Shown piece by piece: positions 27,077-36,238 of a DNA stretch of 47,183 nt. The notes under the pieces are model-generated. The model was not told the DNA's origin. It made no database searches and was given only the letters and a program-made list of their open reading frames with translations. How positions within the stretch are numbered: position 1 is the stretch's first letter; each line of letters starts with the position of its first letter. The stretch is from Sorangium cellulosum (GTDB lineage Bacteria; Myxococcota_A; Polyangia; Polyangiales; Polyangiaceae), in the NCBI GenBank assembly GCA_020720045.1, contig DYPH01000033.1:1-47183 (forward strand). Reading direction: 5' to 3'. The position numbers and the translations under genes are program-made.

Positions 27077-29125
27077 CTAGGCTTTCGAGGCGATTTCTTC
27101 GGCGAGGAGCTTGGCGAAATCGTCGATCGCCATCGCGCCGAGCTCGCCGCGGTCCCGCGATCGGACGCCGAGCGTGCCGTTTTCGGCCTCCTGTTGACCG
27201 ACGACGAGCATGTACGGATACCGAGCGAGGCGGGCGTTGCGGATCTTCGCGCCGAGTTTGTCCGAGCTCGTGTCGACGTCGACCTTGAGGCCGAGCGATC
27301 GAAGCTTGGCGTGGACGGCGGCGGCGTAGGGATCGGCCTTGTCGCTGACGGTGACGATGATCGCCTGCTTCGGCGCAATCCAGCTCGGGAAATTGCCGCC
27401 GCAGTGCTCGAGGTAGACGCTGAAGAAGCGCTCCAAAGAGCCGAGGATGGCGCGGTGGAGCATGATCGGCTGGTGCTCCTTGCCGTCGGCGCCGATGTAC
27501 CCAAGCTCGAAGCGCTCGGGGAGGTTCGGGTCGTACTGGATCGTCCCAAGCTGCCAGGAGCGCTTGAGCGCGTCTTTGACGTGGAATTCGATCTTCGGAC
27601 CGTAAAAGGCCCCTTCGCCGGGCAGGTATTCAAAGGGCAAACCTGCCGCCTTCAAACCGGCCTCAAGCGCCCCTTCCGCGCGATCCCATTCCTCTTCCGT
27701 ACCGATACGCTTCTCGGGGCGGAGGGCAAGCTTGATCGAAATGTCTTCGAACTTGAAGACATTGTAGACGCCATAGAGCATCTTGATGAACTGCTCGATT
27801 TCCGGCGAAACCTGCTCGGGCGTGCAGAAAATGTGGGCGTCATCCTGGCAGAAGGTGCGCACCCGGGAGAGCCCGTGAACGACGCCGCCGCGCTCGTAGC
27901 GATGAAGCCGCCCGAAGTCGGCCATGCGCCACGGGAGCTCCCGATAGCTGCGCTTGCGTTGCCCGAAGATCACGCAGTGCGAGGGGCAGTTCATCGGTTT
28001 GAGGGCGAACGACTCCTCCCGCAGCGTCTTGTAGAAGGGCTGGCCGGTTTCGGGGTCGTTGTCGAAGCGTTCCCGCTCGGACATCTCCGCGTCTTCGAGG
28101 ACGTCTTCCGTCCAGAGACGGTACATGTTCTCGTTGTAGTTTCCGAGGTGACCGGAGGTACGGAAGAGCTTCGGGTCAAAGCCTTGTGGAGTAATTACCT
28201 CGTCGTAGCCTTGAACGTCGTAGAGGCTACGGACGTAGGTGACGAGCTGGTTGTAGACGTGGGCCCCCTTTGGAAGGAAGAAGGGCATCGCCGGGGCAAC
28301 GTCGTCAAAGAAGAAGAGTTCGAGCTCTTTTCCAAGCTTGCGATGGTCGCGGGCTTTTGCTTCTTCGAGGCGCTTCAAATGCGCATCGAGATCCTCTTTC
28401 GAGGCAAATGCCGTCCCATAGATGCGCTGGAGCATCGGGTTCTTTTCGTCACCACGCCAGTAGGCTCCAGCGACGCTCATGAGCTTCACGGCCCCGAGGA
28501 GGCCGGTGCTCGGGACGTGGGGACCTTCGCAGAAGTCGATCCACACGTTCGGGACCGGACGGCCATCATTGCCTAACAGATGTGCAAGTGGTGATTTCCC
28601 GGAGGCTAGCGCAGCCTTCTCCTCCGTATCAAGAAGCGCCCTGTTCGTTGTATGCGCATAGACGCTGAGCTCGGCATCTCGAGAAATTCCGTTAATGATT
28701 TCGGTTTTGAAGGTCTCTCCCATCCGCTCAAACACGGTCATCGCAAAGTCACGGGAGAGTGAATATCGCCGAAAGACGCCGTTCTGCTTAATGATACGCC
28801 CCATCTCCTTTTCGATCTTGGTCAGATCTTCTTCGGAGAAGGTGCCTTCGGCGCGGGAGAAATCGTAATAGAAACCGTCTTCGATCGCCGGTCCGATGGT
28901 GACCTTGGTCCCCGGGAAGAGGCGCTGGACGGCGTCGGCCATGACGTGGGCCGCCGAGTGGCGAATGACGCGCAGGCCATCGTCCTCCGTCGCGCGGACC
29001 AGCTGGAGCTCCTCGGCGGTCGCCGTCAGCGGCGTGTGGACGTCAAAAATCTTCCCGTGCAGACGCACGGCGACGACGTCTTTGTCGAGTTTGCCCAAGA
29101 GTTCGCGAGCGGTTTTCCTCTCCAT
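27077..29125 (-). CDS. thrS: Threonine--tRNA ligase
   Basis: Class II aminoacyl-tRNA synthetase charging tRNA-Thr. The 682-residue product has a shortened N-terminal TGS domain (GKIFDVHTPLTATAEEL), the editing domain with HSAAHVMADAVQ and YYDF, the class II core with PSHCVIFGQRKRSYRELPWRM, shortened here as NCPSHC (zinc-ligand Cys) and RRGGVVHG-type motif 2 (ERGGVVHGLSRVRTFCQDDAH), and the anticodon-binding domain with KAQIKLAA-like VTVSDKADPYA. About 25 residues of the TGS start seem missing compared with E. coli, either natural or because the true start is upstream of 29125. It precedes infC, as in many bacteria. Confidence 0.97.
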   Translation of the reverse strand: MERKTARELLGKLDKDVVAVRLHGKIFDVHTPLTATAEELQLVRATEDDGLRVIRHSAAHVMADAVQRLFPGTKVTIGPAIEDGFYYDFSRAEGTFSEEDLTKIEKEMGRIIKQNGVFRRYSLSRDFAMTVFERMGETFKTEIINGISRDAELSVYAHTTNRALLDTEEKAALASGKSPLAHLLGNDGRPVPNVWIDFCEGPHVPSTGLLGAVKLMSVAGAYWRGDEKNPMLQRIYGTAFASKEDLDAHLKRLEEAKARDHRKLGKELELFFFDDVAPAMPFFLPKGAHVYNQLVTYVRSLYDVQGYDEVITPQGFDPKLFRTSGHLGNYNENMYRLWTEDVLEDAEMSERERFDNDPETGQPFYKTLREESFALKPMNCPSHCVIFGQRKRSYRELPWRMADFGRLHRYERGGVVHGLSRVRTFCQDDAHIFCTPEQVSPEIEQFIKMLYGVYNVFKFEDISIKLALRPEKRIGTEEEWDRAEGALEAGLKAAGLPFEYLPGEGAFYGPKIEFHVKDALKRSWQLGTIQYDPNLPERFELGYIGADGKEHQPIMLHRAILGSLERFFSVYLEHCGGNFPSWIAPKQAIIVTVSDKADPYAAAVHAKLRSLGLKVDVDTSSDKLGAKIRNARLARYPYMLVVGQQEAENGTLGVRSRDRGELGAMAIDDFAKLLAEEIASKA

Positions 29126-29229
29126 GCGCCTCGCCTACCACATTCGCGAGGGGCGGTGGCCGGTCGTTCCGCGGGGAAGCGCGCAGGTTTGCAAGATCGT
29201 TTCGGCAACGGGTCCGTTCGAGGCGCCCG

Positions 29230-29592
29230 ATGAAATTGCTTCGCCTCACTTTTGCCGTCGCCCCCCTCGCCCTCACAGCCCTCGCCGCGTGCGCGGCCTC
29301 GTCGCCGGCAGCCGCCGTCGCTCCAGCAACGCCACCGGAGGCGCTCGTCGGCACCCGCGAACAAATCGCAGACCGGGCGGTGGCCTGCGCCGCTCAGTCC
29401 CCCTTCTTTGGAAAGGGCGTGGGGGGATCGCCCCTTCGCAGCGCGAAGGAGGCGCACGTCGAACCGCAAAAAAGCGTTATGAATTTGTGGCTTGTGCACC
29501 TGCCGGAGACGACGGCGACCACGCGCCCGAGCGGCCTTGACCTGTACGTAAGCGGCCGCGACGGCGCCTGCAGTATGGCGCCGATGGATTGA
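29230..29592 (+). CDS. Small putative lipoprotein
   Basis: Not recognised. The 120-residue product has a clear lipoprotein signal (MKLLRLTFAVAPLALTALAAC, lipobox TALAAC), then an Ala/Pro-rich linker and a short polar domain with two further cysteines. It is divergent from thrS, with 104 bases between. No family could be named, and envelope localisation is the only firm inference. It is followed 19 bases later by the PQQ-like protein gene, so the two may be one transcript. Confidence 0.65.
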   Translation: MKLLRLTFAVAPLALTALAACAASSPAAAVAPATPPEALVGTREQIADRAVACAAQSPFFGKGVGGSPLRSAKEAHVEPQKSVMNLWLVHLPETTATTRPSGLDLYVSGRDGACSMAPMD

Positions 29593-29611
29593 GTTCCGTT
29601 AGCATTCCCCA

Positions 29612-30133
29612 ATGAACTACCGCGAGAGCGCCGAAACGATTCTGGTCGCCGCCTCCAATGGCGAGGTGATTGCCCGCGACCTTCGGAGCGGCCGACGGCG
29701 CTGGATCTTCGCGCTGCCGCAAGCCCCGGAGGCGCCCGTGGGAACGGTCGCCTCCGCGCTCACGCGGGTCGCCATTTCTCAAGGAATCGTGCTGGTTTTC
29801 GGCGTCGAAACGGTCGCTGATCGGCGGCGCACCTACGGCTTTGGCGCCCTCCACGTGTTGGTCGCCCTCGACGTCCAGGACGGGCGCATTCTTTGGCGGA
29901 ACGTCCTCTACGAGGCCGATCAGGCGCACCCGCCGGGGACGCTCCTCGTGGAAGAAGGGGTCGCGGTGGCGACGACCGCCTACGCGACCGCCGCCTACGA
30001 AATTGCCGGCGGGAAGCTCCTTTGGGCGGAGAAGAACCGACCGTTGCCAGACCACGCTGAAGGGGTCTCCCCGGCGTGTGGCGTCGCGCTGGCGGTCGCC
30101 GGGAACGCCGTCCAGGCCGACGCCGCCGGCTAA
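29612..30133 (+). CDS. PQQ-propeller-like repeat protein, short
   Basis: A 173-residue protein with blade-like patterns of quinoprotein propellers: ILVAASNGEVIARDLRSGRRRWIF, shortened to GEVIARDLRSGRRRW, then VALDVQDGRILWRN and AYEIAGGKLLWAE. Each resembles the 'xxxDxxTGxxxW' repeat. Only three repeats are present, too few for a closed eight-blade propeller, and there is no signal peptide. It could be a truncated protein or a small cytoplasmic beta-repeat protein. Its TAA stop overlaps the gltD stop tail to tail (30130-30133). Confidence 0.65.
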   Translation: MNYRESAETILVAASNGEVIARDLRSGRRRWIFALPQAPEAPVGTVASALTRVAISQGIVLVFGVETVADRRRTYGFGALHVLVALDVQDGRILWRNVLYEADQAHPPGTLLVEEGVAVATTAYATAAYEIAGGKLLWAEKNRPLPDHAEGVSPACGVALAVAGNAVQADAAG

Positions 30134-31551
30134 CCGCGGAGGCGGGCGTTCACCGCCGACGCGACCCGTCGCCCGTCGGCGAGGGCCCACACGACGAGGG
30201 ATGCGCCTCGGGAGGCATCCCCTGCAACATACACATTGTTTCGGGAGGTCTCGCCGGTCTGCGGGTCGGCGACAATGCGACCGCGCCCATCCACAGAAAC
30301 CCCTGTTTTGGTGAGCATATCAACCATCTCAACCGCGACGAATCCCGTCGCGACGAACAGGTGATCGGCATGGAGCGTGAATGCGCTTTCGGGGACGTCG
30401 GTCAGGCGACCATCGATGTACTCTACACGTACAAGCTCCAACCCGGCGAGGCGGGTCCCGCTTGCGTCGGCGACGAGGCGGGTGGTCCGTACGGCGAAGG
30501 TGCGCGTGCAGCCTTCGTCGTGGCTCGTCGAGGTTCGGAGGGTCATCGGCCAGGCGGGCCAGAGGTCGCTTGCGCCGCGCTCTTGGGGCGGTTCTGGCAG
30601 CAATTCTAGCTGGGTGACGCTGGCAGCGCCGTGGCGGTTCGACGTCCCGACGCAGTCGGCGCCGGTGTCACCACCGCCGAGGACGACAACATGCTTCCCA
30701 TGCATATTGCACAGATTTGGGCGATCACCGGCGACTTCTCGGTTCTGGGCTTCGAGAAAATCCATCGCGTACTGGACCCCGACAAGAGACGCCCCGTCGA
30801 CGCTGGCGCCGGAAACGGTCGTCGACAGGCCGAGCGGCCGCGGGACACGGGCCCCGACGGCGAGAACTACCGCATCGTAGTCGGCGGCAAGCGCTTCAAG
30901 TTCCAGGTCTTTTCCGAGCGCGACGCCGACGCGAAAGGCGACCCCTTCGGCTTCGAGCTGCCGCTGCCGGCGATCAATCAGCTCTTTTTCGAGCTTAAAA
31001 TCGGGAATTCCGTAACGAAGCAGTCCGCCGATTCGATCGTCGCGTTCAAATACGGTAACTGCATGCCCAGCGAGGGCGATGTTTCGGGCGGCGGCGAGGC
31101 CGGCGGGCCCGGAACCGACAACAGCGACGCGCTTCCCCGTTTCCGGGGCTCGGGGCAGCGGCGCAGCATCGTAGGTAAGGGCGAGGTGGCGCTCGACGTC
31201 CTTGATCGTCACCGGCTCGCCGCGCAGATTGAGGACGCAGGACGCTTCGCAAGGGGCCGGACAGATGCGTCCGGTCATCTCCGGAAAGTCGTTGGTCGCA
31301 AGGAGTCGCTCGCGCGCTTCGTCGTCGCGACCTTGGTAGACAAGGTCATTGAACTCGGGGATCAAGTTTCCAAGGGGGCACCCTTGGTGGCAGAACGGAA
31401 TCCCGCAATCCATGCAGCGCGAGGCCTGTGCCTTGAGCGTTTCACTCGCCGGCTCAACCACGAATTCGTGGAAATTTTTCAGACGCTCAACGACCGGAAG
31501 AACCTTTGATTTGCTTCGAGGGACCGTCAAGAAACCGCGCGGATCACCCAT
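30130..31551 (-). CDS. gltD: Glutamate synthase (NADPH) small subunit
   Basis: FAD/NADPH-binding subunit that passes electrons from NADPH to the large GOGAT subunit. The 473-residue product has N-terminal Fe-S cysteines (CMDCGIPFCHQGCPLGN and CPAPCEASCVLN), the FAD loop VAVVGSGPAGLAAARNIALAG, GGLLRYGIPDFKLEK, the NADPH loop VVVLGGGDTGADC, and the C-terminal GDASRGASLVVWAL. Length is normal. Its start overlaps the gltB stop by 8 bases (31544-31551), so it is translated together with gltB. Confidence 0.97.
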   Translation of the reverse strand: MGDPRGFLTVPRSKSKVLPVVERLKNFHEFVVEPASETLKAQASRCMDCGIPFCHQGCPLGNLIPEFNDLVYQGRDDEARERLLATNDFPEMTGRICPAPCEASCVLNLRGEPVTIKDVERHLALTYDAAPLPRAPETGKRVAVVGSGPAGLAAARNIALAGHAVTVFERDDRIGGLLRYGIPDFKLEKELIDRRQRQLEAEGVAFRVGVALGKDLELEALAADYDAVVLAVGARVPRPLGLSTTVSGASVDGASLVGVQYAMDFLEAQNREVAGDRPNLCNMHGKHVVVLGGGDTGADCVGTSNRHGAASVTQLELLPEPPQERGASDLWPAWPMTLRTSTSHDEGCTRTFAVRTTRLVADASGTRLAGLELVRVEYIDGRLTDVPESAFTLHADHLFVATGFVAVEMVDMLTKTGVSVDGRGRIVADPQTGETSRNNVYVAGDASRGASLVVWALADGRRVASAVNARLRG

Positions 31552-34500
31552 GGTTCACCTCGATGGCTGCGCCTTCGGCGCGTGCAGGACGAGCGGCGGC
31601 CGCCCGACGTTTCTCAAGAAGAGCTGCGAAGTCGCGGCCGACGACGCGGACGAAACGGCCGTAAAGCGCGTCCCCTTCGTCGAGGAGTTCCTTCGCACGC
31701 GCGCTCCCAGTGCGTGCGAAGTGTTCGCTGAGGAGCCGATGAAGTTCTGCGCGATCTTCAACGTGATCGACGTCCGTCGTGACGATCGATTCCCGATTGA
31801 GCCGTCCCTCAAAGGTGTCGTGTTTTAGGATGTAGGCGGTGCCTCCGCTCATCCCCGCCGCGAAATTTCGGCCGACGGTCCCGAGGATCACCACCGCCCC
31901 GCCGGTCATGTACTCGCAGCCGTGATCGGCGACCCCCTCGACGACGGCGAAGGCGCCGCTGTTGCGCACGGCGAAGCGTGCCCCGGCGCGCCCGCGGAAG
32001 AAAGCCCGCCCGCTGGTGGCGCCGTACAAGCATGTATTTCCTGCGATTACTGCGCTCGCGGCGTCGAAGGTTGCCTGGAAGGGGGGCCGGAGCGCGAGGA
32101 CGCCACCAGAGAGCCCCTTGCCGACGTAGTCGTTGCCGTCGCCGACGAGGGTGATCGTCAGGCCGGCCTCCAGGAAGGCGCCAAAGCTCTGGCCGGCGGT
32201 CCCGGTTGCGTGGATTTTCACTGGCTCGCCGGAGCGCGAAGCGCCGCTCGAAGCGACGATTCCCGAGAGGTGGGCGCCGAAGGAACGGTGATGATTTTCG
32301 AGGCGGACCGGAAGGTCGACGGTCGAGCTGCCGGGGAGCAGCGCGGCGCGCACCGCTGGCACGAGGCTCCGTTCGAGGTCGGAAGCCCAAGCGCGCGTGG
32401 GCGGCGGGGCGAGCGGCTCGCTACGCGGCGCCTCGACGGCGAAAATCGGCGTAAAATCAAGCAGGTGACCGCGCCCCTCGAAATCGTCTTCCCGGCGCCG
32501 GAGGAGGTCCCGGCGGCCGACGATGTCGGAAAGGCGGGCGTACCCGAGCGACGCGAGAATCTCGCGAACATGCTCGGCGACGGAGAACAAATAGCGAATG
32601 ACCTGTTCGGGAGTCCCGGTAAATCGGGCTCTCAATACGGGATCCTGCGTCGCGATCCCGACGGGGCAGGTATTGAGATGGCACTTTCGCATCATGACGC
32701 AGCCGAGGGCGACGAGCGGCGCGGTGGCGAAGCCGAACTCATTCGCGCCAAGAAGGGCGGCGATAACGACGTCGCGCCCGGTCCGCATTTGGCCGTCGGC
32801 CTGGACGGTGACGCGATCGCGGAGCTCATTTTGCAGAAGGACTTCATGGGTTTCGGCGAGGCCGAGCTCCCAGGGCGTCCCTGCGTGCTGGATCGAGCTG
32901 AGGGGGCTCGCGCCGGTACCGCCGTCGTGGCCAGCGATCAAGATTTGATCGGCGCCTGCCTTTGCGACGCCGGCGGCGATCGTCCCCACTCCGCTCTCGG
33001 AGACGAGCTTGACGCTGATCACCGCGCGTGGATTGATGCTCCGCAAATCGTAAATGAGCTGGGCCAAATCCTCGATGGAGTAAATATCGTGGTGGGGCGG
33101 CGGTGAGACGAGACCAACCCCCTCGGTGGCGTGGCGCACCTTTGCGATGACCGCGTCGACTTTGTGGCCGGGGAGCTGCCCCCCTTCGCCAGGCTTCGCC
33201 CCTTGCGCGACTTTGATCTGCAATTCATCGGCGTTGACGAGGTAGCTCGCCGTGACGCCAAAGCGCCCAGAGGCGATCTGCTTGATGGCACTGCGCAAGG
33301 AATCGCCGTTTGCGAGCGGAACGAAGCGGCGGGGGTCCTCTCCGCCTTCGCCGGTGTTCGAACGGCCGCCGATGCGATTCATCGCCACGGCAAGCGCCTC
33401 GTGGGCCTCCTGGGAGATACTTCCGAAGGACATCGCCCCCGTGCAGAAGCGCTTCACGATTTCCGCCGCCGCTTCGACGCTCGCAAGCGGGATCGGCGCC
33501 CGCGACCGGTCGGGCCCGACGCTCCAGAGGCCGCGAAGCGTCACCGGCCGCTGCGGGAGGTCGATGGCGCGGGCAAACGCCGCGTAGGCCGCCTCCGGTC
33601 CGGGGTCTTGCGCGGTGCCGTTCGCCAGGGGGAGGCGAACCGATTTCTGAAGGTTTGCGACCGTTTCTGGCGACCAGAGGTGGGGCTCGCCGTCGCGACG
33701 CCACGCGTAAATGCCGCCGCCGGCGAGCGGAGCTGGCGCGCCGAGGACACGACGACGACGTTGGAGATCGTGGGCAATATCGGGAACTTCGAGGCCACCG
33801 AGCGGAGAGGCCGTCCCCTCGAAGGCGCGCGCGATGACGTCGGGGCCGAGGCCGATCGCCTCGAAGATCTGCGCCCCCGTGTAGCTTGCGAGCGTGCTGA
33901 TCCCCATCTTCGACAGGATCTTGCGAAGACCTTTTTCAGAGGCTTTTCGGTAATTTGCGAGGGCCTTCTCGACGGGAATCCCGAGCGTCCCCTCCGCGCA
34001 GAGGCGGGCGAGCGTCGCTTGAGCGAGCCACGGAACAATTGCCGAAGCTCCGTACCCGAACAATAGCGCAAAGTCGGAAACTTCCTTCGCGTCCCCGGCC
34101 TCGACAATCAGGGAAACTTTCGCGCGAAGCCCCCGTCGAATCAGCGCATGGTGAACGGCGCCGGTCGCGAGGAGCGTCGGAATTGCGACGTGGGTCGCTG
34201 CGTGGTCGAGGAGCCCCCGGTCGGAGAGCACCAGGACCGAGGCCCCTTTTACCACCGCTGCAGCGGCGGCGTCGGTCACTGCCGTGAGCGCCTCGTCGAG
34301 GTCACCGCCGCTACCGTCGCTGCGAACTGCCCAAAACTCAAGGGGAATACGGTGAACCGTCTGCCCGCACTCCAGGGCGGCAAGCTCGCCGGCGGAGAGG
34401 AAGGGGCTATCGAGCACGAGGCGCGCGGCGGCGCCGGCCTCTTCGGCGAGGAGATTTCCCTGGGCGCCAAGGAGGACGCGCGTGGAGAGGACGAGCGCCT

Positions 34501-36187
34501 CACGGAGCGGGTCGAGGGGCGGATTGGTGACCTGCGCGAATTGCTGTTTGAAGAAGCGAAAGAGCGGCTGGGGATTGGGGGAAAGAATCGCAAGGGCGAC
34601 GTCGTTCCCCATCGAACCAATCGGCTCTTCCCCGGTCTTCGCCATCGGCGCGACGAGGACCGTTTCGTCTTCGCGCGTCCACCCAAGGAGCGATTCGACA
34701 GCAGCGGTCGACATCCGTGACGCGTCTCCCGCTTCGCGGACGGGCGCGGTTGTTGAGAACTCCGCGCCGTCTCCCGCTCCGCGGACGGGCGCGGTTGTTG
34801 AGAACTCCGCGCCGTCTCCCGCTCCGCGGACGGGCGCGTTTGCTGGCAAGGAACGCTCATGGTCGCGGAGCCAGGCGGCCCAGGGGCGTGCATGCGCGAG
34901 GCTCTCGTCGACCTCCCGCTGGGGCACGATGCGCCGGGCCTTCGTGTCGATCAGCAGGAGCTCGCCGGGGCGGAGCTGCCCCTTCTCGGCGACATCTTCC
35001 GGGGCGACATCGAGCACGCCAAACTCGCTGGCGAACACGACCCGCCCCTGCTTCGTCACCAGGTATTTTGCAGGGCGAAGGCCGCTTCGATCGACGGTCG
35101 CAGCGACCGCTTCTCCGTCGGTCACGGCGAGCGCCATCGGCCCGTCCCAGGGCTCCACGAGGTGGGCGTGGAACTGGTAGAATGCACGCATCTCCGGCGT
35201 GAGTTCGGCGTTCGTCTCCCAGGCTTCGGGGACGAGCATACGGAGCACGTGGGGGAGCGGGCGCCCGCTCGCGAGGAGGAAGTCGACGAGCTCGTCGAGG
35301 TTTGAGGAGTCGCTCCCTGCCTCATCGAGAATCGGCTTAAAATCTTGAAGATGCTCGCCAAAACGGCTCGCGGCGAGGAGCGCTTCGCGGGCGCGCATGG
35401 CGTTACGATTGCCGCGAAGCGTGTTGATCTCCCCATTGTGGCAAAGCCGGCGGTAAGGGTGCGCGCGCTCCCACGTCGGATTGGTATTCGTCGAGAATCG
35501 GGAATGAACGAGCGCGAGATGGGCCTGAAGATCCCGATGTCGCAAGTCGGGATAGAAGGCGCCGAGCTGCGAAGGCAGCATCAACCCTTTGTAGACAATC
35601 GTCTGTGAGGAAAAGCTCGCGATGTAGAAGTCATCACTGAGGCCGGCGGCACGAACACGGTTTTCCACTCGTTTTCTGAGGAGATAGAGAACGTGCTCGA
35701 AGGTCTCGCGCGGGGCGAAGCGCGCCACGAACAGTTGGAGGACGATCGGCAACGACGCGCGTCCCGAGGGGCCGATCGCAGCGAGGTTCACGGGGACTTC
35801 CCGGAAGGCGATGATTTTTTGCCCGTGATAGCGAACGATTTCGCGCAAAATATTCATTTGCGCATCCCGCCGTCCAGGATCCCGTGACACGAAGAGCTGG
35901 GCGACGCCGTAATCCCCGGCCGTCGGGATTTCGTCCCCCTGCTTCTCCATCACGTATTCGAGGAAGCTGTGCGGCATCGCGAGGAGAATTCCGGCACCGT
36001 CGGAGGTCTCCGGGTCGGCTCCGACCGCGCCGCGGTGCTCCATCCGGCGCAGGATCGTCAGGGCATCCTCGACGACGCTATGGCTTCGGCGACCAGCGAT
36101 GTCGACCACGAAGCCGAGCCCGCAGGCATCGTGCTCCTGGGAGGGGTGGTAGAGGCCGCGCCGGGCCATCCGATTCGTGGGGGTCAT
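31544..36187 (-). CDS. gltB: Glutamate synthase (NADPH) large subunit
   Basis: Converts glutamine and 2-oxoglutarate to two glutamates with GltD. The 1547-residue product has a 21-residue propeptide before catalytic Cys22 (HDACGLGF) of the glutamine amidotransferase domain, a central domain, the FMN synthase domain (SGRFGVTASYL, GAKPGEGGQLPGHKVD, SPPPHHDIYSIEDL), the 3Fe-4S cysteines CVMMRKCHLNTCPVGIA, and the C-terminal beta-helix (GGVLALRPP, GNTCLYGATSG). ATG at 36187 has GGAG 9 bases upstream and is preferred to 36220. At about residues 447-488, between amidotransferase and central domains, lies an in-frame array of three APVRGAGDGAEFSTT-type 15-mers. Confidence 0.97.
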   Translation of the reverse strand: MTPTNRMARRGLYHPSQEHDACGLGFVVDIAGRRSHSVVEDALTILRRMEHRGAVGADPETSDGAGILLAMPHSFLEYVMEKQGDEIPTAGDYGVAQLFVSRDPGRRDAQMNILREIVRYHGQKIIAFREVPVNLAAIGPSGRASLPIVLQLFVARFAPRETFEHVLYLLRKRVENRVRAAGLSDDFYIASFSSQTIVYKGLMLPSQLGAFYPDLRHRDLQAHLALVHSRFSTNTNPTWERAHPYRRLCHNGEINTLRGNRNAMRAREALLAASRFGEHLQDFKPILDEAGSDSSNLDELVDFLLASGRPLPHVLRMLVPEAWETNAELTPEMRAFYQFHAHLVEPWDGPMALAVTDGEAVAATVDRSGLRPAKYLVTKQGRVVFASEFGVLDVAPEDVAEKGQLRPGELLLIDTKARRIVPQREVDESLAHARPWAAWLRDHERSLPANAPVRGAGDGAEFSTTAPVRGAGDGAEFSTTAPVREAGDASRMSTAAVESLLGWTREDETVLVAPMAKTGEEPIGSMGNDVALAILSPNPQPLFRFFKQQFAQVTNPPLDPLREALVLSTRVLLGAQGNLLAEEAGAAARLVLDSPFLSAGELAALECGQTVHRIPLEFWAVRSDGSGGDLDEALTAVTDAAAAAVVKGASVLVLSDRGLLDHAATHVAIPTLLATGAVHHALIRRGLRAKVSLIVEAGDAKEVSDFALLFGYGASAIVPWLAQATLARLCAEGTLGIPVEKALANYRKASEKGLRKILSKMGISTLASYTGAQIFEAIGLGPDVIARAFEGTASPLGGLEVPDIAHDLQRRRRVLGAPAPLAGGGIYAWRRDGEPHLWSPETVANLQKSVRLPLANGTAQDPGPEAAYAAFARAIDLPQRPVTLRGLWSVGPDRSRAPIPLASVEAAAEIVKRFCTGAMSFGSISQEAHEALAVAMNRIGGRSNTGEGGEDPRRFVPLANGDSLRSAIKQIASGRFGVTASYLVNADELQIKVAQGAKPGEGGQLPGHKVDAVIAKVRHATEGVGLVSPPPHHDIYSIEDLAQLIYDLRSINPRAVISVKLVSESGVGTIAAGVAKAGADQILIAGHDGGTGASPLSSIQHAGTPWELGLAETHEVLLQNELRDRVTVQADGQMRTGRDVVIAALLGANEFGFATAPLVALGCVMMRKCHLNTCPVGIATQDPVLRARFTGTPEQVIRYLFSVAEHVREILASLGYARLSDIVGRRDLLRRREDDFEGRGHLLDFTPIFAVEAPRSEPLAPPPTRAWASDLERSLVPAVRAALLPGSSTVDLPVRLENHHRSFGAHLSGIVASSGASRSGEPVKIHATGTAGQSFGAFLEAGLTITLVGDGNDYVGKGLSGGVLALRPPFQATFDAASAVIAGNTCLYGATSGRAFFRGRAGARFAVRNSGAFAVVEGVADHGCEYMTGGAVVILGTVGRNFAAGMSGGTAYILKHDTFEGRLNRESIVTTDVDHVEDRAELHRLLSEHFARTGSARAKELLDEGDALYGRFVRVVGRDFAALLEKRRAAAARPARAEGAAIEVNHG
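34723..34847. repeat. Tandem repeat in gltB, family A, three 45-base copies
   Basis: Copies begin at 34723, 34768 and 34813, exactly 45 bases apart, and are nearly identical. Each contains the core CGTCTCCCGCTCCGCGGACG with ends that can pair. On the gltB strand each unit reads as APVRGAGDGAEFSTT. A single additional copy occurs at 22374-22422. Confidence 0.85.
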
Positions 36188-36238
36188 CGCAGCGATCTCC
36201 AAAGGAAGTACGTGGCTCAAACGTAAGTAACTTCGAAC

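Noticed and set aside
34723-34847. Possible CRISPR-like array
   Set aside because: The copies are contiguous with no unique spacers, there are only three, they are coding and in frame in gltB, and no cas gene is present.
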